From Planctomycetota bacterium (lineage in GTDB: Bacteria; Planctomycetota; B15-G4; SIAN01), in NCBI GenBank assembly GCA_028289345.1, contig JANQQL010000020.1:204264-268263 (forward strand): a stretch of 64,000 nucleotides of DNA. The letters run 5' to 3'. The translations under genes and the position numbers were made by a program. The notes under the pieces are model-generated. The model saw only the letters and a program-made list of their open reading frames with translations, made no database searches and was not told where the DNA came from. Position 1 is the first letter of the stretch, and every line of letters begins with the position of its first letter. Below are positions 10,112 to 19,549 of this stretch, one piece after another.

Positions 10112-13100
10112 ATGAACGGTGTCTTGGCGAAACATACCCGGGCATGGCTCGTTTGGGTTGGCAGCGTTGGAGGATTCCTGGCGCCCTCTTCGCTCGCCAG
10201 CGCCCAGGAGCCTGGGCCTTCGCAACAAGCGGTGACATCCGACGGCATCACCCGTGAGCAAGCATTGCAGCGGCTGTCGGAACTGGAGCAATCGGCGGGG
10301 GAAGACAACAAAGCGATTGCCAGTCTGACCAAGTCGTACCGCCAGATCGTTGCCGCACTGGAAGCGATCCGCAGCCACCAAGAAAAGGCCGCCGAGTTCC
10401 AAGACGACCTTGACCAAGCGCCAGGCGAGACCGACACGCTTCGCGAGCAGCTGAGTCTTCCACCCACCCCTCCGAGGGAACTTCCCCCTGGCAGTACGGT
10501 GACTTCTGTGCAACAGGCCCTCAGCCAAGCCCAGGCCAACCTCACCAATTCCGAGAGCGAGCTGACTCGGCTCGAACAGCGCATTGTCGAACAGCGGGAG
10601 CGCCCCAACCAGGCGCAGACCCTCTTGGCCGAAGCCCGCGCCGCTCGGCAAGAAATCGAGCAAGAACTGGCCGAGCCGGCCCCGGCCGCGGATGCACCGG
10701 AAGGGGAACGGGTCCAACGCACTCTTCGGGAAGTGGAATTCGCAGCGCGCACCGCTGAAATCCACCGCTTGGAGCAGGAGCTGCTCAGCAACGGGGTGCG
10801 CGTCGATCTCTTGGTGGCCCAACGGGACACGATCGCCGCGAGAATGAGTGAGCAGCAGGCCCGGGTGTCCGACTTGGAAGCTCGCCTCAGCGAACTCCGT
10901 CAGCAAGAGGCCGAGCGGGCCCGGGTCGAAGCGGAACGCCTGCACCGCGAAGCCATGGGGAAGCACCCGGTGATCCGGGAACTCGCCGCAGAAGTGGCGG
11001 AGCTGGCCCGAGAACTGGAGCCCTTGGGACCGGCGATCGATCAAACTCGGCAGCAGCGCGCCGAAGTCGAGAAACAGCTCACCAAGGTCAAAGACAGCCG
11101 CGAAGAAGCGGCTCGCTTCCTTGAAATCGGCATCACGGAAGCGCTGGGCGCGGTGCTCCTGGAAATGCGCCGGAGTCTGCCTTCCACCGAGCAGATCGAA
11201 GATTCCATTGCCAATCGGGCCAGCCAGCTGGCGGACTTGCGCTTGCGCCAGTTCCACTTGGAGCGAGCGTTGAAGGCCAAAGTCAATCGCCATGCAGAAG
11301 TGGCCTCCCTGGTCGACCAAGTCACGCTCGACACTCCCCTCAGCCAACCGGAGCGGAGCGAGCTGACCGCGGAGCTGCAGCGACTGGTCGATACCAAGTT
11401 CGACAACCTGGAACGCCTGAGCAAGGCCAACGGGGAGCACATCCTCGAATACTGGAGCCTCGAGTCCGACCAACGAGAACTCCTGCTCAGCTCCCAAGCT
11501 TTGGCGGCGGTGTTGGACGAACGCCTCCTTTGGATTCGCAACGCTCCTGCGTTCAGTTTCTCCACGTTGCAGGGGATCCCGCGGGACTTGGGCTGGTTTC
11601 TTTCCCCCTTCGCTTGGCAAGCGGTGGGCTCGAGAGTGTGGCAGGATGCTCGGGCCGCGATGCCTCTCTACGGCCTCGTGGGACTTGTGTTGCTCGGGCT
11701 GACTGGCTTTCGGCGGCGCTTGCGGCAGAACCTCAAGAGTCTCGGATCCAAGGTTGGGAGGCACCGCCAAGACGACATTCGCTTGACCGTTCAGGCCTTG
11801 CTCATTCAAGTCATTCGGGCACTCCCGCTGGCCGGACTCCTTGCGTTCCTCGGCTGGCGACTGTGGACGGGCACCAAGGGAGACTTTCCTTCCGCCGTGG
11901 GCGCCGGACTGTTGGTGGTCGCCCTTGTCCTATTCTTCGCCGAACTGCTGCGCACCATGCACCACGCCGACGGAGTTGCGGCCACGCACTTTCGCTGGGC
12001 AGAGTCCGTGTGCCGTCTGGTGCGCCACCAAACCCTCTGGTTCGTGGTCTTTGCGTTGGCCACAGGATTCGTGATCGCCGTGGCCCAGACTCAATCGGAA
12101 CTGCCGATTCGCCACGGCATCGGGCGCCTGGCTTTTGTCACTCTCATGGTCGCCTTGTTGGTGTTGGCTTCCTGCTTGCTCCATCCTCGAGGGGGGTTGC
12201 TCTCGGAATCGGTGGCCACCGGACATTGGGCGTGGATGCACCGTTCTCGAGGCCTTTGGATCGTCCTGGCCATGGCGGTGCCGATCACCCTCGCGATCCT
12301 GGCGATGAGTGGCTACTACTACGGCGCTCTCGAACTGCTGATTCGGGTGATCTGGGCCCTGCTGTGGATTCTCGGCACACTGCTCCTGCGCTCCTTCCTG
12401 TTGCGCTGGCTGGTGATCTCGCAACGCCGACTCGCGGTCAAGGTGGCGCAGGAAAAACGCGAGGCTTTGGCCAAGAGTCGCGAGCAAGGCGAGTCGGATG
12501 CGGTGACCGAAGGACTCGTCGAAGCCTACGAAGCGGTCAATGTCTCGGACATCAAGCAGCAGACCCACGATCTGGTGAACATCTCGGTCGGAATGCTGTT
12601 CCTGGTGGGAATGTGGCTCTCTTGGTCGGGAGTCTTGCCAGCTCTCCAGGTTCTTGACGGTGTTCACCTGTGGAACCACAAGGTTGTCACCGAAGGGCGT
12701 GAAGTGTTGCAGCCCATCACTCTCAGCGATCTTGGACTCGGGCTGATCCTGTTGCTGGTCACCCTCGCGGCCACCCGCAAGATCCCGAGTTTCTTGGAAA
12801 TCGCCATCCTGCAACGACTCCCCCTCGATGCCGGGTCTCGCTACGCAGCCCGGACTCTGACCCTGTATCTCATCGTCGCTCTGGGAGTGGTGAGTGCATT
12901 CAACGCGATCGGCGTCGGCTGGGGCTCGGTCCAGTGGCTCGTCGCGGCCTTGACAGTTGGCTTGGGATTCGGCCTCCAGGAGATCTTCGCCAACTTCGTG
13001 TCTGGGTTGATCATCCTTCTGGAGCGCCCGATTCGCGTCGGCGACACCGTGACCGTGGGCAACGTGAGCGGCGTCGTGACTCGAATCCGCATGCGAGCGA

Positions 13101-13609
13101 CCACCATCACCGATTGGAATCGCAAGGAACTGATTGTTCCGAACAAAAACTTCATCACCGGTGAGCTCATCAACTGGAGCCTGTCCGATCCAATCTTGCG
13201 CTTGGACTTCCTCGTGGGACTGGCCTATGGATCCGACACGCCCCTCGCCCATCAAGTCCTGACCCAGGCCTGCAAAGATCATCCGCTAGTGCTCGACCAA
13301 CCAGAACCCACGGTTTTCTTTTCTGAGTTCGGTGACAACTCCCTGAATTTCGAAGTGCGCGTGTTTGTCGCGGAAGCCAGCAACACCGCCCGCTCCCGCA
13401 TTCTTCACGACCTGCACATGACCATCGACAACGCCTGCCGAAAGCACGACATCGAGATCGCCTTCCCGCAGCGCGACTTGCACCTGAAGTCGGCACCGGC
13501 GGTCATTCGAATTGCTCGCGCACATCGAACATCCAACCCGGAGTCTCCCGAAGAATCGCCGGGCGGATCTCGACCGCGTCCTCCCGAGAGAGACGAAAGT
13601 TTGTCATGA
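10112..13609 (+). CDS. Large MscK/KefA-like mechanosensitive ion channel
   Basis: A 1,165-residue channel. It begins with a signal peptide ending near SLASAQ, then ~430 residues of periplasmic coiled coil rich in Glu, Gln and Arg (QQAEAER-type heptads). Several membrane helices follow (roughly residues 510-870), and the C-terminus is the MscS core: the pore-lining helix region (VGWGSVQWLVAALTVGLGFG, then ANFVSGLIILLERPIRVGD), the beta domain (VTVGNVSGVVTRIRMRATTI, VPNKNF) and a cytoplasmic alpha/beta vestibule. This architecture and length match E. coli MscK/MscM rather than small MscS. It would release solutes on hypo-osmotic shock. It follows corA with a 132-base gap, forming a small membrane-ion cluster. 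Confidence 0.93.
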   Translation: MNGVLAKHTRAWLVWVGSVGGFLAPSSLASAQEPGPSQQAVTSDGITREQALQRLSELEQSAGEDNKAIASLTKSYRQIVAALEAIRSHQEKAAEFQDDLDQAPGETDTLREQLSLPPTPPRELPPGSTVTSVQQALSQAQANLTNSESELTRLEQRIVEQRERPNQAQTLLAEARAARQEIEQELAEPAPAADAPEGERVQRTLREVEFAARTAEIHRLEQELLSNGVRVDLLVAQRDTIAARMSEQQARVSDLEARLSELRQQEAERARVEAERLHREAMGKHPVIRELAAEVAELARELEPLGPAIDQTRQQRAEVEKQLTKVKDSREEAARFLEIGITEALGAVLLEMRRSLPSTEQIEDSIANRASQLADLRLRQFHLERALKAKVNRHAEVASLVDQVTLDTPLSQPERSELTAELQRLVDTKFDNLERLSKANGEHILEYWSLESDQRELLLSSQALAAVLDERLLWIRNAPAFSFSTLQGIPRDLGWFLSPFAWQAVGSRVWQDARAAMPLYGLVGLVLLGLTGFRRRLRQNLKSLGSKVGRHRQDDIRLTVQALLIQVIRALPLAGLLAFLGWRLWTGTKGDFPSAVGAGLLVVALVLFFAELLRTMHHADGVAATHFRWAESVCRLVRHQTLWFVVFALATGFVIAVAQTQSELPIRHGIGRLAFVTLMVALLVLASCLLHPRGGLLSESVATGHWAWMHRSRGLWIVLAMAVPITLAILAMSGYYYGALELLIRVIWALLWILGTLLLRSFLLRWLVISQRRLAVKVAQEKREALAKSREQGESDAVTEGLVEAYEAVNVSDIKQQTHDLVNISVGMLFLVGMWLSWSGVLPALQVLDGVHLWNHKVVTEGREVLQPITLSDLGLGLILLLVTLAATRKIPSFLEIAILQRLPLDAGSRYAARTLTLYLIVALGVVSAFNAIGVGWGSVQWLVAALTVGLGFGLQEIFANFVSGLIILLERPIRVGDTVTVGNVSGVVTRIRMRATTITDWNRKELIVPNKNFITGELINWSLSDPILRLDFLVGLAYGSDTPLAHQVLTQACKDHPLVLDQPEPTVFFSEFGDNSLNFEVRVFVAEASNTARSRILHDLHMTIDNACRKHDIEIAFPQRDLHLKSAPAVIRIARAHRTSNPESPEESPGGSRPRPPERDESLS

Positions 13610-13611
13610 AA

Positions 13612-13627
13612 CGCGAGGGAACTCGCG
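13612..13627. repeat. 16-bp palindromic hairpin, copy 1
   Basis: CGCGAG-GGAA-CTCGCG, a perfect 6-bp stem with a GNRA-type tetraloop on the plus strand, three bases after the mechanosensitive channel stop and 84 bases before the PhoH-type gene. The same 16 bases recur in reverse orientation at 16345-16360. There is no T-run, so it is not a standard terminator. Confidence 0.5.
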
Positions 13628-13710
13628 ACGGCCTTTGAGGTACCCCCCGTCGATGGCCGATATCCCTGGTACGGACACGGATCCAAACGCCTTTTCCTTA
13701 CTCGGGAGAG

Positions 13711-15054
13711 ATGATGAAAGGCAACGGAGCGCAACGCCGTACCAAGACGTACCTCATCGATACCAACGTCGTCCTTCACGACTCCGCCTGTCTTCAGTTC
13801 TTTCGCCCTCACGATGTGGCGATTCCCCTGGTTGTCCTCGAAGAACTCGATCGCTTCAAACGAGGTTCGGGCGACATTCACTATCACGCCAGGGAATTTC
13901 TGCGCACGATCGACGAACTTCCTGGTGACGCTCTGTCGGAAACCGGACTTCCGCTAGGGGAAGACGCGGGACACTTGCGCATCGTGTGTTCCGAAGGAAT
14001 GCATAAAGAAGTGCGTCGCAAGTTCCGTCAGGACACCGCGGACCACGACATCCTGAGTGCCGCGCTCGCCTTGCGAGATCGAAATCCCGAACGGCCCGTG
14101 ATCCTTGTGTCGAAGGACACCAACCTGCGGGTCAAAGCTCGTTCATTCGGGATCCTTGCCGAGGACTTCACGGGTGACGCCCAGGATGAAACCGGCCCCT
14201 ACACAGGAACCCGCTTGGTCGAGAACATCTCAGGCGAGTTGATCCATGAGTTCTTCGAGGGAGACGGAGACGTCCCGGTGTCTCATTTCGAGAACATCAC
14301 CGACCCCCACGCCAATGAGAACTTCATCATCAAGAACTGCTCCCAATCGGTTCTCGCCACGTACCGGGAACCAGAGCAGAGCCTGCGTTTGCTGTCGCGC
14401 CAGAACGTGTACGGGATCACTCCCCGCAACGCGGAGCAGTGCTTTGCCGTGCAGGCGTTGACCGACGATTCGATTCAACTGGTCACCTTGGCGGGGAAAG
14501 CGGGAACCGGGAAGACGTTGTTGGCCTTGGCGGCCGCTTTGGAATGCCGCGCCCGCTATCGCCAGATCCTGCTCGCGCGTCCTCTGATTCCTCTGAGCAA
14601 CCGCGACATCGGCTACTTGCCCGGCGATGCGGACTCCAAGATCGACCCGTACATGCAACCGCTGTTCGACAACTTGTCGGTCATCTCTCACCAGCTGGGC
14701 GACCGGCATGAGCAGGCCAGCCGGATTCAGCGGCTCCGCGAATCCGGAAAACTGCAGATCACTCCGTTGGCGTTTCTTCGAGGGCGCACCTTGCCGCGGG
14801 TGTTCTTCATCGTCGACGAAGCCCAGAACCTGACCCCGCACGAAGTGAAGACCATCGTGACCCGAGCGGGGGAAGGCAGCAAGGTCGTGTTCACTGGCGA
14901 CACCCGTCAGATCGACCAACCCTACTTGGATGCCCGCTCCAACGGTTTCTCGTCCCTGATTCGACGCATGACCGGCCAACCCCTGTACGCCCACATCGCC
15001 TTGGAAAAGGGCGAGCGCTCGGCTCTCTCAAATCTCGCCAGCGAGCTGCTGTGA
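13711..15054 (+). CDS. PIN-domain and PhoH-like ATPase fusion
   Basis: A 447-residue PhoH2-type protein. Residues ~10-150 are a PIN ribonuclease domain (YLIDTNVVLHD, PLVVLEELDRFK, acidic cluster around DHDILSAAL, VILVSKDTNLRVKA). The PhoH ATPase half has a Walker A motif (AGKAGTGKT near residue 262), LLARPLIPL, and Walker B with FIVDEAQNLTPHE followed by VFTGDTRQIDQPYLD. Known family members combine RNA cleavage with ATP-dependent unwinding, as in YlaK and PhoH2 toxin-type proteins. Shine-Dalgarno GGGAGAG precedes the ATGATG start. No antitoxin-like gene is adjacent, so a toxin role is not supported here. Confidence 0.93.
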   Translation: MMKGNGAQRRTKTYLIDTNVVLHDSACLQFFRPHDVAIPLVVLEELDRFKRGSGDIHYHAREFLRTIDELPGDALSETGLPLGEDAGHLRIVCSEGMHKEVRRKFRQDTADHDILSAALALRDRNPERPVILVSKDTNLRVKARSFGILAEDFTGDAQDETGPYTGTRLVENISGELIHEFFEGDGDVPVSHFENITDPHANENFIIKNCSQSVLATYREPEQSLRLLSRQNVYGITPRNAEQCFAVQALTDDSIQLVTLAGKAGTGKTLLALAAALECRARYRQILLARPLIPLSNRDIGYLPGDADSKIDPYMQPLFDNLSVISHQLGDRHEQASRIQRLRESGKLQITPLAFLRGRTLPRVFFIVDEAQNLTPHEVKTIVTRAGEGSKVVFTGDTRQIDQPYLDARSNGFSSLIRRMTGQPLYAHIALEKGERSALSNLASELL

Positions 15055-15084
15055 GGGCGCGGGCCGGGTCCGAAGTCGTGGCGA

Positions 15085-15462
15085 TCAAAGAGAGGCGTCA
15101 CGCCCGATGCCGGAGAGGAGAAGCACGCCAACTCCGACGTAGACAATCGCCAGGATGCGAAAGATCCAGAGTGGCCACGGGGTCATCAAGGCGATCACCC
15201 AGGCGGTGAACTTTCGCTGCAAAAAGAGAAACGCCTTCACGATCGCGATGACCCCGATCACGATCATCGCAGTGCCAACGATGCCTCCTGTCTCCCGAGC
15301 GGCCCCGATCAAGGAAATGCCGATGGCGAGCGCCGTCAGGAACAGGACCCGGCGCACATGATTCACCCCGCGCTTGGTGTGCCAGCTCTTCATCCAATCC
15401 GGACGCCAGACAAACAACGCACCTGCCACGGTCCAGATCCAGCCAATGATGGTGGTCAACAT
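15085..15462 (-). CDS. Small integral membrane protein of unknown function
   Basis: A 125-residue protein with about four predicted membrane helices: TIIGWIWTVAGALFV near the N-terminus, VLFLTALAIGISLIGA, GTAMIVIGVIAIVKAFLFL, and WIFRILAIVYVGVGVLLLSG at the end. A GAGGAG-type ribosome site precedes the ATG. It is convergent with the PIN-PhoH gene, 30 bases away, and stands alone. I recognise no catalytic motif, and function is unknown. Confidence 0.75.
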   Translation of the reverse strand: MLTTIIGWIWTVAGALFVWRPDWMKSWHTKRGVNHVRRVLFLTALAIGISLIGAARETGGIVGTAMIVIGVIAIVKAFLFLQRKFTAWVIALMTPWPLWIFRILAIVYVGVGVLLLSGIGRDASL

Positions 15463-15749
15463 CCCGAGACGCTCCTCTGCTCCCCGTCATTCCATGAGTC
15501 TACGGCCCGGGTTCGGCATTCGCGGGTCTCTCCGAAAAAGAGCTCCGGTCGAACCAACCCGCTCGCTCCAGAGCTGCACAAATCCGACTCCGTCGCCGGC
15601 ATGGCGGACACGACCGCGGCCCCGACAGCCCCCACCTCAAACGATCGTTCCGCTGTCCGCGGCAACTCCACGGTGCCTACGCCCTGGACATCCTGCTCGA
15701 ACCATGCAAAGCTTCCCGGTTTCCTCCCCGAGATCGTGGAGCGGCGAAT

Positions 15750-16322
15750 ATGGGTGGCGTCTCATTCAAACTCGCACGGTGGTGCCTCCTCGCCACATGG
15801 GGAGCCTTGACAGCCTGTTCCGATTCCGTGTTTCCCGGAGAGCAGGAAGAGGTGCCCACCGATCTCGACGAGGTCCCCGCCCAGGTTCAGGTGGCGGCGG
15901 AACGATGGTGTCACCAGATGGGCGGTGAACGCTGCGAGCAATGGTCGTGGGACAAAGAGACCGGTGATTGGGAATGCCAAGTGATCGGCCTCGACCGGGT
16001 CGCCGAGCTGGATGTCGCTGAAGACGGGGGATTCCTGGAACTCGAGCAGGCCTATGACATTGCGGAGGTCGAAGCGGCGCTTCCGGAAGTCGCCCGGTGG
16101 ATGCAAACGCGGTGTCGACAGGACCCGGGAATGCGAGTGGAACTCTCGTTTCGTCGCGAAGAGCTTCTCGATGAGATGCCGGACCTGAAAACTGCCTGGA
16201 GTCGCAGCGGCGTTGTCCTCGAGTTCCAATGCCCCAATGGGCGCGATTTCGAGATTGACCCTCAGCAAAACTTCGTGACGCGACCCGAGGACGACCAGCC
16301 GGATCGCTCCTCGGGCGAATAG
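15750..16322 (+). CDS. Hypothetical lipoprotein
   Basis: A 190-residue predicted lipoprotein: KLARWCLLATWGALTAC is a signal peptide with lipobox LTAC. The mature protein is acidic and contains two Cys pairs (WCHQMGGERCEQW, then WECQVIG) and further cysteines (TRCRQDP, FQCPNGRDF), so disulfides are likely in the periplasm. It has no domain that I recognise. GGAG lies eight bases upstream of the ATG. A 16-bp palindrome lies 22 bases after its stop. Confidence 0.75.
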   Translation: MGGVSFKLARWCLLATWGALTACSDSVFPGEQEEVPTDLDEVPAQVQVAAERWCHQMGGERCEQWSWDKETGDWECQVIGLDRVAELDVAEDGGFLELEQAYDIAEVEAALPEVARWMQTRCRQDPGMRVELSFRREELLDEMPDLKTAWSRSGVVLEFQCPNGRDFEIDPQQNFVTRPEDDQPDRSSGE

Positions 16323-16344
16323 AGCTCTCAAGCCACCTGCCGAC

Positions 16345-16360
16345 CGCGAGTTCCCTCGCG
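16345..16360. repeat. 16-bp palindromic hairpin, copy 2
   Basis: CGCGAG-TTCC-CTCGCG, exactly the reverse complement of the 16 bases at 13612-13627, and again just downstream of a plus-strand gene. Read on the minus strand, the loop is GGAA. It lies 255 bases before the start of the choice-of-anchor B-type gene. Confidence 0.5.
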
Positions 16361-16615
16361 AAACAGCGTGGCGAGAACTCGCCAAGCCCCTCTTTGGCGG
16401 CCGCTGCTCCCCTTCGATCCCCGAACATTTCCCGGAGAACGGCGGCGCAGGCCGCCGAAGCCCGCTCTAAGGACTTGACGGCCCCCGAGAGTCGTGGTGG
16501 CATGTCCGGCGCTTGGGGCCGATCCCCGCCATCGCCGAGCAGGATGAGCGTCCCTCCTCGGCACCGAAAACGCTCCGGATGGTGTCAGAGCATCCGGGGT
16601 GCAACAGGGACCACG

Positions 16616-18778
16616 ATGACTATCACCCGGGCACTCCTCGCACCGCTGGGCGCGGTGCTTCTCCTCCACTGTTCTGGGTCTTCCAGCTCGTCGGGTCCGG
16701 CTTCGTCTTCCGAACCTCCCGTCGACTCGGGGGATTCCTCGTCTCCTCCCCCCACGGCCGCTGCTCCGTCGTTTCGCCGGGAGCCCATCGACTACCCCTC
16801 CAGTAACGTGACCCTGCTCGGGTGGCTGCCTCGCGACGAGATCAGTGGGGAGTCCTTTCTGATCTCTGACAATGTTGGCTACGTGTCGCCCTCCGGGGAT
16901 GAGTACGCGTTGGTGACTCATTCGGCGGGGATCACGTTCGTGCGAGTGTCCGACCCTCAACGGCCCACGCCGGTCGCCGAGTTTTCCGGCCCGGAAAGCC
17001 TGCTCCGCGACGTCAAGACCTTCGGCAACTACGCCTACGAAGCCAACTCGCTGGGAGGAGGTGGCATTCGGGTGTTCGATCTTCGCGAGATCGATCAGGG
17101 GAAGATCGCCCACGTCACCACGATCACCGATCCCCCGGAAGTCGACAAGGTCCAGAACTTGGTGGTCAATGAATCGCGCGCCCTGCTCTACTGCGCCGGA
17201 GGCGGACACCCCTCCCGCCAGGGCCTGACCATCTTCGACCTCTCCAACCCGGCGGAGCCCCGGTTTCTCGCCAACTGGCACGATCGCTACACCCCCGACG
17301 TGTTCCTCGTCAACTACACCGAAGGCCCCTACGCCGGCCGCGAGATCGCATTCCTGTACACCCGAGAGTCCAGCGCCATCGGAGATCAACCAGGGTTCGA
17401 AATCCTCGACGTCACCGACAAGAACGACATTCGCACGGTCCTCATCGCGGACCCGCTCGCCTCGATCATTGAAAACCCTCCCTACTACGCGTACCCGGAT
17501 GCCCAGGTGCCCCACCAGGGATGGCCAAGCGCCGACTTGCGCTACTTCTATTTGAATGACGAGTTCGACGAACGAGTCGGCGATTGGCCGGCCACGGTCA
17601 CTCGCGTCTTCGACATCACCGACCTCTCCCGACCCCAGCAAGTGAGCGAGTTCTCCAGTGGCCGCCAGTCAAGTGACCACAACCTCTACGTTCGCGACGG
17701 TTGGATCTACGAGGCCAACTATCGAAGTGGCCTTCGAGTGTTCGAAACTTCGAACCCATTGCTCCCTCGGGAAATCGCTCACTTCGACACGTATCCCAAC
17801 GACGACGGGTTCTCCCTGAACGGTTTGTTCAACGCTTGGCCGTTCCTCCCCAGTCGAGTGATCCTGGGCTCCGATCTTCAGCGCGGCTTGTTCCTTTGGT
17901 GGGTCGGGGAACCCGCTCTCTCTTTCGAAGCCCCCAGCGAAGTTTCCCCCATCGATCCCGAGGGACAGGAAGTCACCATACGAATCGCGGAACGGGACTC
18001 CGGATCACTGGTGCCATCCAGCGTGGAGTTCCTCCTCAACGTCGGCCAGGGATTCACTCCTTACCCCGCCACAAAACGCGGCGACCAATACGTCGCCACC
18101 CTTCCTCCCGTCCCCTGTGGACAGCAAGCCGAGTTTTTCTGGAGCGCCCAATCGGAGGACGGTCTGACTTGGACCCACCCCGAAGGAGCTCCTCGATTCA
18201 TCCATCGCGGTCACGTGGGCGACCCGGAAGTGGTGCTCTGGCAGGATTCCATGGAAACGGATCGCGGATGGGTCGTTTCGGGAGACGCCCGGGCGGGGGC
18301 ATGGACCCGATCCACTCCGGCGGGCAGCGACGCGGCGCCCCGCGCAGATCGGACCGAAACCGGAACTCAGTGCTGGCTCACCGGTGTCGACCAACCCGGT
18401 GGGTTCCCCATGGGCCAAGACTTGGACGGGGGCTCGACCATCCTGACCTCACCGCCCCTGGACCTGAGCAGCGCCAGCGATCCACACCTGCGCTACTGGC
18501 GCTGGTTCTACAATCATGGGGACTTGCGCCTCGGCGAAGAGACGTTCGTCGTGGAAGTGTCCGAGACCGGCGGCCGGGACTGGATCGTGGTGGAGTTGGT
18601 CGGCCCCGGAACCACGGAGTCCCTGGGAAGCTGGATGCAACAGCGCTTCCGACTTCGCGACTTCGTCGAGTTGACCGACGACGTTCGGGTGCGTTTCGTG
18701 GCGTCGGACTTGGACTCGGACTCTCTCGTCGAAGCAGCGCTCGACGAGTTCGCCGTCATCGAAGCGGGCTGCCGCTGA
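16616..18778 (+). CDS. Choice-of-anchor B-type lipoprotein (LVIVD-like beta-propeller plus jelly-roll domain)
   Basis: A 720-residue surface lipoprotein. The ATG at 16616, with AGGGA upstream, gives the signal TRALLAPLGAVLLLHC with a lipobox before a Ser-rich linker. Residues ~60-430 contain repeated blades with phrases such as YALVTHSAGITFVRVSDP, GIRVFDLREID, LTIFDLSNPAEP and TRVFDITDLSRPQQ, typical of LVIVD/choice-of-anchor B proteins. An Ig-like segment follows, and the last ~190 residues (LWQDSMETDRGW, LRYWRWFYNHGD, FVVEVSETGGRDW) resemble the jelly-roll modules of secreted metallopeptidases. No catalytic centre is evident. It is probably a cell-surface adhesion or scaffold protein. Confidence 0.82.
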   Translation: MTITRALLAPLGAVLLLHCSGSSSSSGPASSSEPPVDSGDSSSPPPTAAAPSFRREPIDYPSSNVTLLGWLPRDEISGESFLISDNVGYVSPSGDEYALVTHSAGITFVRVSDPQRPTPVAEFSGPESLLRDVKTFGNYAYEANSLGGGGIRVFDLREIDQGKIAHVTTITDPPEVDKVQNLVVNESRALLYCAGGGHPSRQGLTIFDLSNPAEPRFLANWHDRYTPDVFLVNYTEGPYAGREIAFLYTRESSAIGDQPGFEILDVTDKNDIRTVLIADPLASIIENPPYYAYPDAQVPHQGWPSADLRYFYLNDEFDERVGDWPATVTRVFDITDLSRPQQVSEFSSGRQSSDHNLYVRDGWIYEANYRSGLRVFETSNPLLPREIAHFDTYPNDDGFSLNGLFNAWPFLPSRVILGSDLQRGLFLWWVGEPALSFEAPSEVSPIDPEGQEVTIRIAERDSGSLVPSSVEFLLNVGQGFTPYPATKRGDQYVATLPPVPCGQQAEFFWSAQSEDGLTWTHPEGAPRFIHRGHVGDPEVVLWQDSMETDRGWVVSGDARAGAWTRSTPAGSDAAPRADRTETGTQCWLTGVDQPGGFPMGQDLDGGSTILTSPPLDLSSASDPHLRYWRWFYNHGDLRLGEETFVVEVSETGGRDWIVVELVGPGTTESLGSWMQQRFRLRDFVELTDDVRVRFVASDLDSDSLVEAALDEFAVIEAGCR

Positions 18779-18817
18779 CCGGTCAGGAAGTCCGATTCGC
18801 GGCGGTCCGACTCCTGG

Positions 18818-19549
18818 TCAGAGACCCGAACCTCTCGATCGGCGACCCAAGGCCTTGGCCACCGGCGGGCTCGTTCCGGGAGCTTCCCAGGTCGGGTCGC
18901 GGCGCGCGCAAATCAGAAACTGCTTGGTGAGTAGATCGTCGAGGGATCCGAAGAGAGCTCGGTTGATTCCTCGGAGCAACCGAGACCCCCGCCGGTTGTC
19001 TTTCCAGTCGCACACTTGAAACCCCGTTTGCTGGACCAGCCACTCCACGTTTCGGCGAGCAAAGAACCGCAAGTGATCGATGTCTTGCACGCCCCTTCGC
19101 TGATAGGGAAAGTCCGCCCGAAACAGCAGCGGCTGCAGCGCCCGGTAGTAGCGAATGTTGGGGATCGAGAGCAGCAGAACGCCGTCCTCGGCCAGCAAGG
19201 GACGGTAACGAAGCAAAGCGCCCCAAGGATCGTAGAGATGCTCGAGCACGTCGGCGAAGATCAAGCAGTCGAAGGAGTTCTCTCGGTAAGGGAGGCAGAG
19301 AGTCTCCAGATCCCCTTGGTGCACTTCCTTCAAGACGTTTCGCGCCCGCTTCGCCGCCCCCTTGTCTCGCTCCACTCCGTGAACCTCGGACTCGGTCCCT
19401 TGCCAGGTTCGGCCGGATCCACAGCCCAGATCCAAGATGCGCGTGGGGGCGGTGGGGAGTAGCTCCAACAACTTCTCACGGGTCGAGTCGTAATACTCGT
19501 CCGGTTTGTCGAACCGGCCCCACACCGAGTCGATTCGATGGCGAGTCAT
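18818..19549 (-). CDS. Class I SAM-dependent methyltransferase
   Basis: A 243-residue methyltransferase. The SAM-binding motif I is ILDLGCGSGRTW, followed by an acidic residue at VHGVERDKGA and the post-II region FDCLIFADVLEHLYDP typical of Methyltransf_11/23 proteins. Its ATG overlaps the stop of the upstream deformylase/PLP fusion (ATGA), so the two are translationally coupled. The substrate is unknown. Members of this group with a VLEHL motif often act on lipid or sugar intermediates, but nothing here decides that. It is convergent with the upstream lipoprotein gene. Confidence 0.88.
   Translation of the reverse strand: MTRHRIDSVWGRFDKPDEYYDSTREKLLELLPTAPTRILDLGCGSGRTWQGTESEVHGVERDKGAAKRARNVLKEVHQGDLETLCLPYRENSFDCLIFADVLEHLYDPWGALLRYRPLLAEDGVLLLSIPNIRYYRALQPLLFRADFPYQRRGVQDIDHLRFFARRNVEWLVQQTGFQVCDWKDNRRGSRLLRGINRALFGSLDDLLTKQFLICARRDPTWEAPGTSPPVAKALGRRSRGSGL

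Noticed and set aside
10055..13282. Two long minus-strand frames under the mechanosensitive channel (584 and 450 residues)
   Set aside because: Both are shadows of the coiled-coil and membrane regions of the channel gene.
13711..15054. Toxin-antitoxin system based on the PIN-PhoH protein
   Set aside because: PhoH2-type genes can pair with an antitoxin, but no small upstream gene overlaps or abuts this one.
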